DNA of 64,000 nucleotides from the NCBI RefSeq assembly GCF_016863135.1, contig NZ_BOOH01000048.1, positions 62,001-126,000 of the forward strand, in the 5' to 3' direction. Positions 52,907-60,784 of this stretch are shown piece by piece. Under the pieces are notes generated by a model, which was not told where the DNA came from, did not search any database, and saw nothing but the letters and a program-made list of their open reading frames with translations. This DNA is from Planobispora longispora (GTDB taxonomy: Bacteria > Actinomycetota > Actinomycetes > Streptosporangiales > Streptosporangiaceae). Each line of letters starts with the position of its first letter. The first letter of the stretch is position 1. The position numbers and the translations under genes are program-made.

Positions 52907-53664
52907 ACGCCATCTCAGCTTCCCTGACGGATTCCGCGACCATGATGCGGCGCAGCTACCGGCATACGATGCGGAATCCGCTGACGCTGCTCAACGCCAT
53001 CATCATGCCGATCTTCCTGATGTTCCTCATGGTCTATGTGCTCGGCGGCGGATTCAGCGTCGGTACGGACTACGTCGACTACGCGACGCCAGGGTTGATC
53101 ATCATGACCATCGGCTACGGGATCGGCCCCACCGCGACCGGGGTGAACGCCGACATGACGACCGGATTCATCAACCGGCTCCGCGTCATGCACGTGTCCC
53201 GGGCCGCGGTGCTGAACGCGCACGTGGTCGCGACCATGCTCCGGACCCTGGTGGCCATCGCACTCGTCGTCGGGGTCGCGTTCCTGATGGGATTCAGCCC
53301 GTCGGCGGGCTTCCCGGAGTGGCTCGGCGCGATCGGCGTCGTCGTCCTGGCGACACTGGCGATCAGCTGGCTGACCATCGCGGCCGGTCTCGCGGCGAAG
53401 ACACCGGAGAGCGCGGGCATCCTCGGCGTCCCGCTGATGCTCCTCCCCTTCCTGAGCAGCGCGTTCGTGCCGGCCGACAAGATGGGACCGGGCGTGCGGG
53501 AGTTCGCGGAGTACCAGCCGTTCACCCCGATCATCGAGGCCCTGCGCGGGTTCCTGACCGGCACGCCGTCGACGGGCACGACCATCACGGCGATCGCCTG
53601 GTGCGCGGGACTCTCGCTGATCGGCTACCTGTGGGCGCGCAAGTCGTTCACGAAGCGAGCGTGA
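52903..53664 (+). CDS. ABC-2 type exporter permease (DrrB-like), second set
   Basis: 253 residues and six TM helices; NPLTLLNAIIMPIFLMFLMV, TGFINRLRVMHVSRAAVL, QPFTPIIEALRGFLTG are typical of DrrB-like proteins. Its ATG overlaps the ATPase stop (ATGA). Its 3' end overlaps the end of the convergent AfsR-like regulator by 17 nt, so expression of the two may interfere. Confidence 0.92.
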   Translation: MNAISASLTDSATMMRRSYRHTMRNPLTLLNAIIMPIFLMFLMVYVLGGGFSVGTDYVDYATPGLIIMTIGYGIGPTATGVNADMTTGFINRLRVMHVSRAAVLNAHVVATMLRTLVAIALVVGVAFLMGFSPSAGFPEWLGAIGVVVLATLAISWLTIAAGLAAKTPESAGILGVPLMLLPFLSSAFVPADKMGPGVREFAEYQPFTPIIEALRGFLTGTPSTGTTITAIAWCAGLSLIGYLWARKSFTKRA

Positions 53665-56600
53665 TCCCGGCCAGCTCGCGCCAGTCCCGTCGCCGCCCGT
53701 CGCGGGTCGCCTCTGCGAACAGAGTTTCGCCGAGGCGATTCCGCGTCTCCGCGGTGATCCTGGCGACGTCCGGCAGCGAACGGTCCGGCGTGCCGCGCAC
53801 GACGTCGCTCGCCGCGAGCAGCCGCACGGCCTGCTCGTACTCACCCTGGCGCAGCGCGAGATCCGCGATCCCGGTCAACATCTCGGCGATCGTCGGCGGA
53901 TGTATGTGCTCCATGTCCGCGACCGAGTGGAACGCCTCGGCCTGATACGCGCGGGCCTTCTCGAGGTCCTCGGTGAGAGAGCCGTCCAGGAACATGGTCA
54001 TGGCACGGATGGAGCCCGTCATCTCCGCGCCCAGAACCTCCCGCACCGCGGCCAGGTGCTCGCGTGCCTCGTCCGGCTCGCCGCGCCAGCGCGCCAGCTG
54101 CGCCTTCGCGAGCGCCAGCTCGGCGAGCGTGTCCGGCCAGGCGATCCCGCCCGCGCACCGCTGCGCGTCCGCCATGGCGGACGCGCTGGAGCGCTCATCG
54201 CCGAGCAGCCAGTACAGCTGGGCCAGCCGCGCCCGCATGCCGACCACGTCCTCGATCGCGCCCGCCTCGGTCAGCGCCACGACCGCCTCTTCGTAGTGCT
54301 CACACGCACGTGCGAACTCACCGCGCATGGCGAGCCGGTCGGCCAGGAAGGTCAGCGACAGCGAGATCCCCATCCGGTCGCCCAGGGCGCGGAACTCGGC
54401 GAGGGCGATCTCGGCGTCGGCGTCCACATCGGTCTCGTCGCCGCCGAGCATGAACCGGAACCGGCCGCGGCTGAGCCTGGCCTGCGCGCGCACCCACGGA
54501 TCGTCGTCGGCGATGAGCGGTTCGAGCGCGGGCAGGAACCCCGTCGGGGCCTGCAGCATCTGCTCCAGCAGCCGGGCGAACCCGAGCAGCGGGTGGCGGG
54601 ACCCGCTGAGCTGGGCAAACCGGTGAGCCTCGCGGATCCACTCCTGCGCCCGGTACTGGTCGCCGCCGACCCCGGAGGTCAGGAACAACGTCACCATGAG
54701 GTATGCCAGCGCCCTCACCTCATCGGGCACCTCACCGGGCAGCGAGGCCGCCGCGATGCTCAACTCGGCGCCCTCGGCCCGGTGCCCGCTCAGGTACCAG
54801 TACCAGCCCGCGGCCGCGACCAGCCGCATCGCCTCCGGGGCCCAGCCCTCGGCGATCGCCCCGCGCAGGGCCGCACCGATGTTGTCGTGCTCGGCTCTCA
54901 GCGTGGCCAGCCATCTCAGCTGCTCGGCCCGGCGCAGGTGCGGCTCGGCCGTCTCGGCCAGCTCGATGAAGCAGGCGAGGTGCGCCCGGCGCGCCGATTC
55001 GGTCTCCCCGGCTTCGTCGAGCCGCTGCGCCGCGTACTCCCTGATGGTGTTGAGCATCCGGTAGCGCGGCGCGTCCTCGCCGTCGGCGAGCAGCAGCGAC
55101 TTCTCGATCAACGCGGTCAGCACGTCGAACACGTGCTCCCCGGCGACCCCGTTCCCGCACACCCGTTCGGCCGCCTCCAGGCTCGCCCCGCCGGAGAACA
55201 CCGAGAGCCGCCGCAGCACGCCGCGTTCGGCCTCGGTCAGCAGATCCCAGCTCCAGTCCACGACCGCGCGCAGCGTCTTGTGATGGGGAAGCGCCGTACG
55301 GCTGCCGCCGGTCAACAGGCGGAACCGGTCATCGAGCCGGCGTGCCAGCTGATCGACGGACATGGTTCGCAGCCGCGCCGCGGCCAGTTCGATCGCCAGC
55401 GGGATCCCGTCGAGCGCCCGGCAGATCCGTTCCATGGCCGACAAGGTGTGCGCGTCGGAGCCGATGTCCTTGCGCACCAGCTCCGCGCGGTCCCGCAGCA
55501 GCCGCACCGCGGGCGAGGACCCGACCTCGGCGGAGTCCGCCCCCTTCCCGGGCAGCGCGAGCGGCTCGACCTGCCACAACACCTCCCCGGTGATACCGAG
55601 CGGTTCCCTGCTCGTGGCCAGGATCCGCAGCCCCCGGCACTCCCCCAGGAGTCGATCCGCGAAAGCCGCGGCCGCCTCGATCAGGTGCTCGCAGTTGTCC
55701 AGGATCAGCAGGATCGCGCGCTCGCGGACCGCGGCGATGAGCCGATCCATCGGTTCCCCGCCCCGCGCCTCACCCAGCAACCCCTGGTCACGCAGGCCGA
55801 GCGCGCTGAGGGCGGCCTGCGCCAGCTCACCGCCCGACTGCACCGAGGCCAGTTCGACCAGCCACGCCCCGTCCGGCAGCTCGGCGAGCATCGTCCGCGC
55901 GGTCTCGGCGGCCAGCCTGGTCTTGCCGGAGCCACCCGCCCCCGTCAAGGTGACCAGCCGGTGGTTCATGGCCAGCCCGGCGACCGCGCCGATGTCGGCG
56001 TCCTTGCCGACGAAGCTCGTCAGCTCGGCGCGCAGGTTCGTCCTGCGGTTCTCCGCCCGCTCGCCCAGCTCGCCGCGGAGCAGCGCGGTGTGCAGCGCGG
56101 AGAGCTCCGCCGACGGATCGGCGCCCAGCTCCTCGGCGAGCAGCTCGCGCGTCCGCTGGTACAGGGTCAGCGCCTCGTTGCCGCGCCCCGCCTCGGCGAG
56201 CGCCCGCATCAGGGCCGCCACGAACCCCTCCCGCAGCGGGTACGCGGCGACCAGCTCGGTCAGCTCGGAGACCAGCTCCGAGCCGCGGCCGAGGCGGATG
56301 TCCGCATCCACCCGGTCCCCGAGCGCGGCGACGTGGAGTTCGTCCAGACGCGCGACCGCGGCGTCGAACGCGTCGCTGTCCTGCAGCGCGATGTCCGCCA
56401 GGGCCGTGCCGCGCCACAGTGCCAGGGCCGAGCGCAGCAGATCCGCCCGCGCCGCGGGCTCGGCGGCACGGGCCTGACCGACCAGGCGCTCGAACCGGCT
56501 CACGTCCACGGCGTCGGGAGCCACGGCCAGCCGGTACCCGCCGGAATCCGCCTCGATCACCCCGTCCGGCAGCACCCTGCGCAGCCTGGACACCAACGCC

Positions 56601-56791
56601 TGCAGGGCGTTCACTTCGTCCGCGGGCGGCCGCCGCCCCCAGATCCAGTCCACCAGCCTCGCACGCGTGACGATCCGGCCGGGTTCGAGGGCGAGCGCGG
56701 CGAGCAGCGCGCGCAACCGGGCCCCGGGAACCTCCACCACGGCCCCATCGGGGTTCCGGACCTCGAACGGTCCCAGCAATCCAACTCGCAC
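53648..56791 (-). CDS. AfsR-like regulator: BTAD/SARP DNA-binding, NB-ARC ATPase and TPR domains
   Basis: 1047 residues from GTG 56791, where VRVGLLGPFEVRNPDG opens the OmpR-type winged HTH (1-95). BTAD domain about 98-245 (DVSRFERLVGQARAAEP, GRGNEALTLYQRTRELLAEE). The ATPase has Walker A LTGAGGSGKTRLAAETA and Walker B AILLILDNCEHLI. A winged helix and long TPR region complete it. Activity is probably switched by ATP and a ligand. It is a paralogue of the truncated gene at 1-1514 and ends across the DrrB-like gene. Two 22-nt direct repeats lie just upstream. Confidence 0.93.
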   Translation of the reverse strand: MRVGLLGPFEVRNPDGAVVEVPGARLRALLAALALEPGRIVTRARLVDWIWGRRPPADEVNALQALVSRLRRVLPDGVIEADSGGYRLAVAPDAVDVSRFERLVGQARAAEPAARADLLRSALALWRGTALADIALQDSDAFDAAVARLDELHVAALGDRVDADIRLGRGSELVSELTELVAAYPLREGFVAALMRALAEAGRGNEALTLYQRTRELLAEELGADPSAELSALHTALLRGELGERAENRRTNLRAELTSFVGKDADIGAVAGLAMNHRLVTLTGAGGSGKTRLAAETARTMLAELPDGAWLVELASVQSGGELAQAALSALGLRDQGLLGEARGGEPMDRLIAAVRERAILLILDNCEHLIEAAAAFADRLLGECRGLRILATSREPLGITGEVLWQVEPLALPGKGADSAEVGSSPAVRLLRDRAELVRKDIGSDAHTLSAMERICRALDGIPLAIELAAARLRTMSVDQLARRLDDRFRLLTGGSRTALPHHKTLRAVVDWSWDLLTEAERGVLRRLSVFSGGASLEAAERVCGNGVAGEHVFDVLTALIEKSLLLADGEDAPRYRMLNTIREYAAQRLDEAGETESARRAHLACFIELAETAEPHLRRAEQLRWLATLRAEHDNIGAALRGAIAEGWAPEAMRLVAAAGWYWYLSGHRAEGAELSIAAASLPGEVPDEVRALAYLMVTLFLTSGVGGDQYRAQEWIREAHRFAQLSGSRHPLLGFARLLEQMLQAPTGFLPALEPLIADDDPWVRAQARLSRGRFRFMLGGDETDVDADAEIALAEFRALGDRMGISLSLTFLADRLAMRGEFARACEHYEEAVVALTEAGAIEDVVGMRARLAQLYWLLGDERSSASAMADAQRCAGGIAWPDTLAELALAKAQLARWRGEPDEAREHLAAVREVLGAEMTGSIRAMTMFLDGSLTEDLEKARAYQAEAFHSVADMEHIHPPTIAEMLTGIADLALRQGEYEQAVRLLAASDVVRGTPDRSLPDVARITAETRNRLGETLFAEATRDGRRRDWRELAGITLAS

Positions 56792-56817
56792 GCCAGTAAT
56801 TGTGCCGAACCAGGACG

Positions 56818-56861
56818 ACGACTGACGAACCCACTGCTGACGACTGATGAACCCACCGCTG
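56818..56861 (-). promoter_or_regulatory. Two 22-nt direct repeats upstream of the AfsR-like gene
   Basis: ACGACTGACGAACCCACTGCTG is repeated with two changes at 56840. SARP-type proteins bind direct repeats spaced by whole helical turns; 22 nt is two turns. The site is 27-70 nt upstream of the start, so autoregulation is plausible but unproven. Confidence 0.4.
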
Positions 56862-57072
56862 CGGCCCGCGACACACCGCCGCGTCCGTCCCTCCCCACGC
56901 ACCGCGGTTCCCGCGCGGCGTCCCCGGTGGCACCGCATCGCGAGGCGGTTCTCACCAGCCGCTTCCAAGGAGGGCACAAGCCGGCTCGAGCACACTGGCG
57001 AATCGTCGGCCCGTCGCCGTCCGGAGGCGCTCTCGGGTGACAGAGCATCCGCGACGGACAGGAAGGCCCAGG

Positions 57073-57528
57073 ATGACGCTCCGCCAGGCATGGGAGGCCC
57101 CCGAAGCGTCACTGTGCCAGCCGTACTCGATGAATGATCTGGGTCTGCCCATCGAGGAGCTCAACCTCACAGTCCGCACCTACAGCTGTCTCAAACGCGC
57201 GGGCATCAACACCTTCGGCGAGCTGACCGCCCGCGAAGAGCGGCGCATACTGGCGATCAAGGGCGTCGAAACCGAGACTCTCGAGGAGATCGAGCGGCGG
57301 CTCGCCTCCTTCGACCTGACGTTGAAAGCCACCTGGGAAAGCTCGATGCGGGATCCCGTCCACTCCATCGATCACCTTCCGGCGCGACCGGTCTCCGCGG
57401 TGGCCTTCCACCCGGACGGCCGCCTGCTGGCCACCGCCGGCGCGGACGGCACGGCACGCCTGTGGAACATTGGCGACAACGTTCACGATGCGCCCGCGGA
57501 ACACGTGACCCCCGCATCCGATCGGTGA
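57073..57528 (+). CDS. RNA polymerase alpha-CTD-like domain fused to a single WD40 repeat
   Basis: 151 residues from ATG 57073 (GGAAGG 6 nt upstream; in-frame GTG 57037 would add 12). Residues 26-84 match the RpoA C-terminal domain: PIEELNLTVRTYSCLKRAGI, NTFGELTAREERRILAIKG, EEIERRLASFDLTL. The DNA-contact set is only partly kept: Arg35 and Cys39 match R265 and C269, but N268 is Ser and G296/K298 align with Glu. Residues 106-132 form one WD40 repeat (VAFHPDGRLLATAGADGTAR, LWN), far too few for a propeller. Either a truncated WD40 protein or a small stand-alone alpha-CTD adaptor. No operon partner is clear. Confidence 0.8.
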   Translation: MTLRQAWEAPEASLCQPYSMNDLGLPIEELNLTVRTYSCLKRAGINTFGELTAREERRILAIKGVETETLEEIERRLASFDLTLKATWESSMRDPVHSIDHLPARPVSAVAFHPDGRLLATAGADGTARLWNIGDNVHDAPAEHVTPASDR

Positions 57529-57630
57529 GCACCGGGCAGGTCGCGAGTGCGAGAGATGCCGGGCCGTACAGCACGCGTGCTCACAGGGTGACCAGGAGAG
57601 TCAGACGGCCGCGACGTCCGGCAAAACGAC

Positions 57631-57667
57631 GAGATCCCGTCCGATCACTCCGAGCGGACGGGATCTC
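57631..57667. repeat. Dispersed hairpin repeat, copy B
   Basis: Arms GAGATCCCGTCCG and CGGACGGGATCTC with an 11-nt loop. Pairing extends outwards (AAACGACGAG with CTCGCCGTTT, one mismatch). It lies between the alpha-CTD/WD40 gene and the LRR fragment. Confidence 0.75.
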
Positions 57668-57688
57668 GCCGTTTCCCCGGATGGCGGC

Positions 57689-58079
57689 GTGACCGTCGGC
57701 AGGCTCTTCCGATTGGCCGCTCTGCTGGCCGCGGCTCTGGCCGCACCGGATGCGATCACCGAGGTGGATCTGTCCGGCGAACGCCTGCACCGCCTCCCCG
57801 AAGCGCCCGGCACGTTGACCGGCCTCGTCCGGCTCACCCTGCAAGACACCCCGCTGACCGGCCTGGACGGGATCGGCGGCGCCCATCGTCTGCAGTGGCT
57901 GTCGATCAGGAAGACCCCGGTGGAGTCGCTGGCACCGCTGCTGACCCTGCCGCATCTGACCTACCTGGATGTGTCCTACTGCGCCGGTGTGACGGACTGG
58001 CCGATCCTGGCCGATCTGCCCGGACTGCAGACGGCGGTGGCGCACGGCTGCCGGTTGCCGGATCAGCTCCGCCGCGGAA
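57689..58079 (+). pseudogene. Leucine-rich-repeat protein fragment
   Basis: From GTG 57689 the frame encodes about four LRRs: ITEVDLSGERLHRLPEAPG, LVRLTLQDTPLTGLDGIGG, LQWLSIRKTPVESLAPLLT, LTYLDVSYCAGVTDWPILAD. After about residue 130 the frame runs antisense into the next gene and loses the LRR pattern, with no proper stop. It is probably the broken end of a longer LRR or NACHT-LRR-type protein. No ribosome-binding site is convincing, and hairpin copy B sits 22 nt upstream. Confidence 0.5.
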
Positions 58080-58171
58080 GATCGATCTCAGCGAGTTCGG
58101 GGGCGAACGCCGCCGGCTCCTGGTCGCGGCCGTTCCTGAGACGGCTTGCAGGTGGACGCGGTGATCACGGT

Positions 58172-59119
58172 TCAGGACGAACCGATCGGCTCCAACGGAG
58201 TCGGTGTGACCTCCAGCACCACCGTCCGGCCGCTGTGCGCCCGCGCCTCCCACACGAGCCAGTCCTGTCCGACGGCATCGGCGGAGACGGGCTCGTACGA
58301 CAGGTGGAATGCCTGCCTCGACTTCCCGTCGAGGAAGTTGACCGTGGGGGCGTCCGGGTCGGCCCTCACCCGCCGGTAGACCACGTCCAGACCGCGTTCG
58401 CGTACGTCGGCGAGCACCTGGGCCACAGTGCGACCGCTGACGGTTACGCCTTCCAGCGCCTCGCCCTCCGCGGTGGCGGCGGCACCCGTCTGGTACGGCT
58501 CGCCCGGCCGGGCCGGGCGGCCCAACTGGGCCCGCACTTCCCCGGTGAACCCGACGGGGATGCGGAAGGCCAGGTGGCAGCCGAGCGCACCGGGCGTGCA
58601 TCCCTCGGGCTCGACGCCGGCGCTGAACTCACCGGCCGGCCCGGAAGGGCCGGGGGCACCGGGGTGGAACATGGGCACGACGGGCTGCCCGACCAGGCTG
58701 GGGGAGGCCGGCACCAGTTCCAGGGTGACGTCCAGCCCCAAGGACTCGAAGCCCTCGCGGTACCTCTCGTGCTCGGCCAACGGATCCTTGATCCGGGCCA
58801 CCCAGTTCCCTCCCTCCTGGACGATGTCGATGGCGGCGCTGGCGTAGGACTTCGCGCCGGCGGCGCCACCCGGGACGAGGCTCGGACCGAGCACGGCGGC
58901 CATCACGGCCCCTACCAGGACCGCGGCGCCGGCCGCCACCCGCCACGCCGTTCCCGCGCGCATGGTGCCGATCAGCCCGGGGAGCCGCCGCCGGACTCCC
59001 CGAGGGGTTCGCGCGATGTGTCGGGTGGGCGGCTCCCACCCGACGGCCCGGGCCAGCTCGTCGGGGTCGCGCAGGGGGATCCGGGACCTCATCTTCTCCA
59101 GCACTTCGAGTTCATTCAT
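58172..59119 (-). CDS. Membrane-anchored partner of the ECF sigma factor (anti-sigma or CU044_5270-like)
   Basis: 315 residues. The cytoplasmic N-terminus (MNELEVLEKMRSRIPLRDPD, ELARAVG) is followed by one TM helix at about 59-82 (AWRVAAGAAVLVGAVMAAVL) and a long extracellular domain of about 230 residues that I do not recognise. The start overlaps the end of the sigma-factor gene by 8 nt, so the two are co-translated. Topology and coupling suggest it restrains the sigma factor or passes an envelope signal to it. No ZAS zinc motif is visible. Confidence 0.75.
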   Translation of the reverse strand: MNELEVLEKMRSRIPLRDPDELARAVGWEPPTRHIARTPRGVRRRLPGLIGTMRAGTAWRVAAGAAVLVGAVMAAVLGPSLVPGGAAGAKSYASAAIDIVQEGGNWVARIKDPLAEHERYREGFESLGLDVTLELVPASPSLVGQPVVPMFHPGAPGPSGPAGEFSAGVEPEGCTPGALGCHLAFRIPVGFTGEVRAQLGRPARPGEPYQTGAAATAEGEALEGVTVSGRTVAQVLADVRERGLDVVYRRVRADPDAPTVNFLDGKSRQAFHLSYEPVSADAVGQDWLVWEARAHSGRTVVLEVTPTPLEPIGSS

Positions 59120-59702
59120 CTGCGGGGTCTCCCATGGATCTGCGGATCTTGGTCCGGGCTCGGTTGACCCGTGAGCGCACGGTGCCCACGGGGAGGCCCA
59201 GGACGTCGGCGACCTGCTGGTAGGTCAGCTCACCCCAGGCGGTCAGGAGAAGAACGTCGCGGTCCTCCTTGCGCAGGCCCGCCAGGGCGGCTGACAAACG
59301 GACGGTCTCCGCAGCGGCCGTGACGCGGTCGGCGACCACGTCGGCGTGGCCCTCCAGCACCGGGTCGACGCCGGTACGGGCTAGCGCCCGGTAGAACCGG
59401 GTCTCCGATCTGTGGTGGCGGCGGATCAGGTTGGTGGTTATCCGCCACAGCCAGGCTCGCACGTCGCCCCGGGTGGAGTCGTATCCTTCCCGGCCGCGGA
59501 AGGCCTGGTGGAACGTCTCCGCCACGATGTCGTCGGCGAGGTCGCCGCCGAGGCGGCGGGCCGCGTACCGGTGCAGCGGTGGAGCGTGCCGCCGGAACAG
59601 CTCACCGAAGCAGCGGGGGTCGTTCAGGGACGCAGCGACCAATGATGCGTCGTCCCGTTCCTGGTAGGTCGCATCAAGGGGGGCCATGTACGCCTTTCTC
59701 AT
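59112..59702 (-). CDS. ECF RNA polymerase sigma factor
   Basis: 196 residues from ATG 59702 (a GGGGGTGA stretch upstream); ATG 59687 also has a usable site. Region 2: CFGELFRRHAPPLHRYAARR, DIVAETFHQAFRGR. Region 4: AALAGLRKEDRDVLLLTAWG, ELTYQQVADVLGLPVGTVRS, RVNRARTKIRR. It directs transcription of an unknown regulon, with the overlapping membrane protein as likely signal partner. Its promoter region has been invaded by an IS30 remnant whose end lies 6 nt from the start. Confidence 0.92.
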   Translation of the reverse strand: MRKAYMAPLDATYQERDDASLVAASLNDPRCFGELFRRHAPPLHRYAARRLGGDLADDIVAETFHQAFRGREGYDSTRGDVRAWLWRITTNLIRRHHRSETRFYRALARTGVDPVLEGHADVVADRVTAAAETVRLSAALAGLRKEDRDVLLLTAWGELTYQQVADVLGLPVGTVRSRVNRARTKIRRSMGDPADE

Positions 59703-59708
59703 CGGATG

Positions 59709-60331
59709 TCACCCCCTACTAGCCCGAAACCGGGTGAGGAGTTCCAACCGCGCGGCATCGTGATCGCCGAACACGTCGTGGTGGGTCGAGGGGGCGTGCT
59801 CCTCGATCGGCCGTGCCCCGGTGATCTGGGAACGCCACTGGCCCTTGACCGTGTTCTTCTTGCTCTTGCCGATGGGACGGCCCGTACGCAGCTTGGTGCG
59901 CAGCTCACGCGGGATCAGCTTCCACCGGGTCGTGTAGATCACGCGGTAGATGCTCTCGTGGCTGATCCGCATGAGCGGGTTGCCGGCGTGCATCAGCCGT
60001 AGATGCCCCACGATCTGCTCCGGGGACCATTCGTTGCCGAGCAGTTCGATCACCAGCCGGCGCAGCACCGGATTGTCCTGCAGCGCCGACGGTTTCGGGC
60101 GACGTACCTGCTGTTGAGCGCGTTACTCGGCGGCGACCGCACGGTATTCGCTCGGCCGGCGCGATGCCGCCATGGTGCTTCAGCACCGTGAAAACCGACC
60201 CCGGGGGGCTTGCCCAGTGCCCGGGAGATCATGCTGATGGAGTCACCGGCGCGCCACCGCCGACACAAGTCCTCTTTCATCGCGTCCGACATTCCCGGCG
60301 GACCCATCCGAGCCACGATCCACTCATCCAC
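59709..60331 (-). mobile_element. IS30-family transposase remnant
   Basis: An N-terminal HTH (MSDAMKEDLCRRWRAGDSIS, MISRALGKPPG) shifts frame and is followed by a degraded middle and then EWSPEQIVGHLRLMHAGNPL, MRISHESIYRVIY and ELRTKLRTGRPIGKSKKNTV. This is the order in IS30-type transposases. The reading frame ends in unrelated codons before the DDE catalytic core. At least one frameshift and a 3' deletion make it inactive. Terminal inverted repeats are not evident. Confidence 0.85.
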
Positions 60332-60540
60332 CAGCAGCGTTGCGTTGATCGTCTGAAGCTAAGCGTGCTGCGCCCGCAGTGACCGCACACCGCCGGCGCC
60401 CTTCTCCACGGCCGCCGCACCCGCTCGCAAGAGCCCGCCGACGGTCACACCATCCGGAGAAACGACGAGATCCCGTCCGATCGAGGCGATCGGCGGGATC
60501 TCGTCAACGTGCTTCAGACCATTTCAAGAACGGCCCGCTG
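60332..60540. other. Intergenic stretch between IS30 remnant and tRNA-Ala
   Basis: No supportable gene. It contains hairpin copy C and then the conserved flank TCAACGTGCTTCAG that resembles the flank of copy A. The rest has no recognised content. Confidence 0.5.
60467..60502. repeat. Dispersed hairpin repeat, copy C
   Basis: Left arm GAGATCCCGTCCGATCG, loop AGG, right arm CGATCGGCGGGATCTC, which lacks one A compared with copy A. It lies 38 nt from the tRNA 3' end, between it and the IS30 remnant. Confidence 0.75.
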
Positions 60541-60613
60541 TGGAGCTATGGGGATTCGAACCCCAGACCTCTTCCATGCCATGGAAGCGCGCTACCAACT
60601 GCGCCATAGCCCC
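60541..60613 (-). tRNA. tRNA-Ala(GGC), second identical copy
   Basis: All 73 nt are identical to the gene at 12788-12860, in the same orientation; anticodon GGC in loop ATGGCAT. No CCA is encoded. Flanking sequences differ. Confidence 0.97.
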
Positions 60614-60747
60614 TTGCGGTGGGTGACGCGCCCTCTGCGGAGCGCGGCACTGGGAAAATCCTAGCCGACTCCGAGCCCGTCTCGCGCCATCGATCCCGTG
60701 CCCGGCCGGTGCGGGGTGAGATGCCGGAGATTCCCGTTCCGGGACTG

Positions 60748-60775
60748 TGTCACGCCGAAGGGTCCGTGATACGTC
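60748..60775 (+). promoter_or_regulatory. ECF41-type promoter of the sigma factor gene
   Basis: TGTCACG (60748-60754), 17 nt, CGTC (60772-60775), then 9 nt to the ATG. The same motif pair and spacing precede the downstream gene. Reported ECF41 promoters have TGTCAC-like and CGTC-like elements. Indicates autoregulation and a leaderless transcript. Confidence 0.7.
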
Positions 60776-60784
60776 TCTTCTTCT

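Noticed and set aside
53648-53664. Sequencing error at the convergent overlap of the DrrB-like and AfsR-like genes
   Set aside because: Both frames end cleanly with family-typical C-termini; a 17-nt convergent overlap is unremarkable in such dense genomes.
57037-57072. GTG 57037 as the start of the alpha-CTD/WD40 gene
   Set aside because: ATG 57073 has a better placed Shine-Dalgarno (GGAAGG, 6 nt), and the extra 12 residues carry no conserved feature.
57689-59167. One continuous 492-codon gene starting with the LRR fragment
   Set aside because: The LRR pattern ends near 58079 and the remainder is antisense to the membrane partner of the ECF sigma factor, which has the better coding signal and a co-translated neighbour.
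12788-60613. A single integrative island bounded by the two tRNA-Ala copies
   Set aside because: Both copies are full-length, no integrase or excisionase is present, and the genes between are mostly ordinary chromosomal families with uniform composition.
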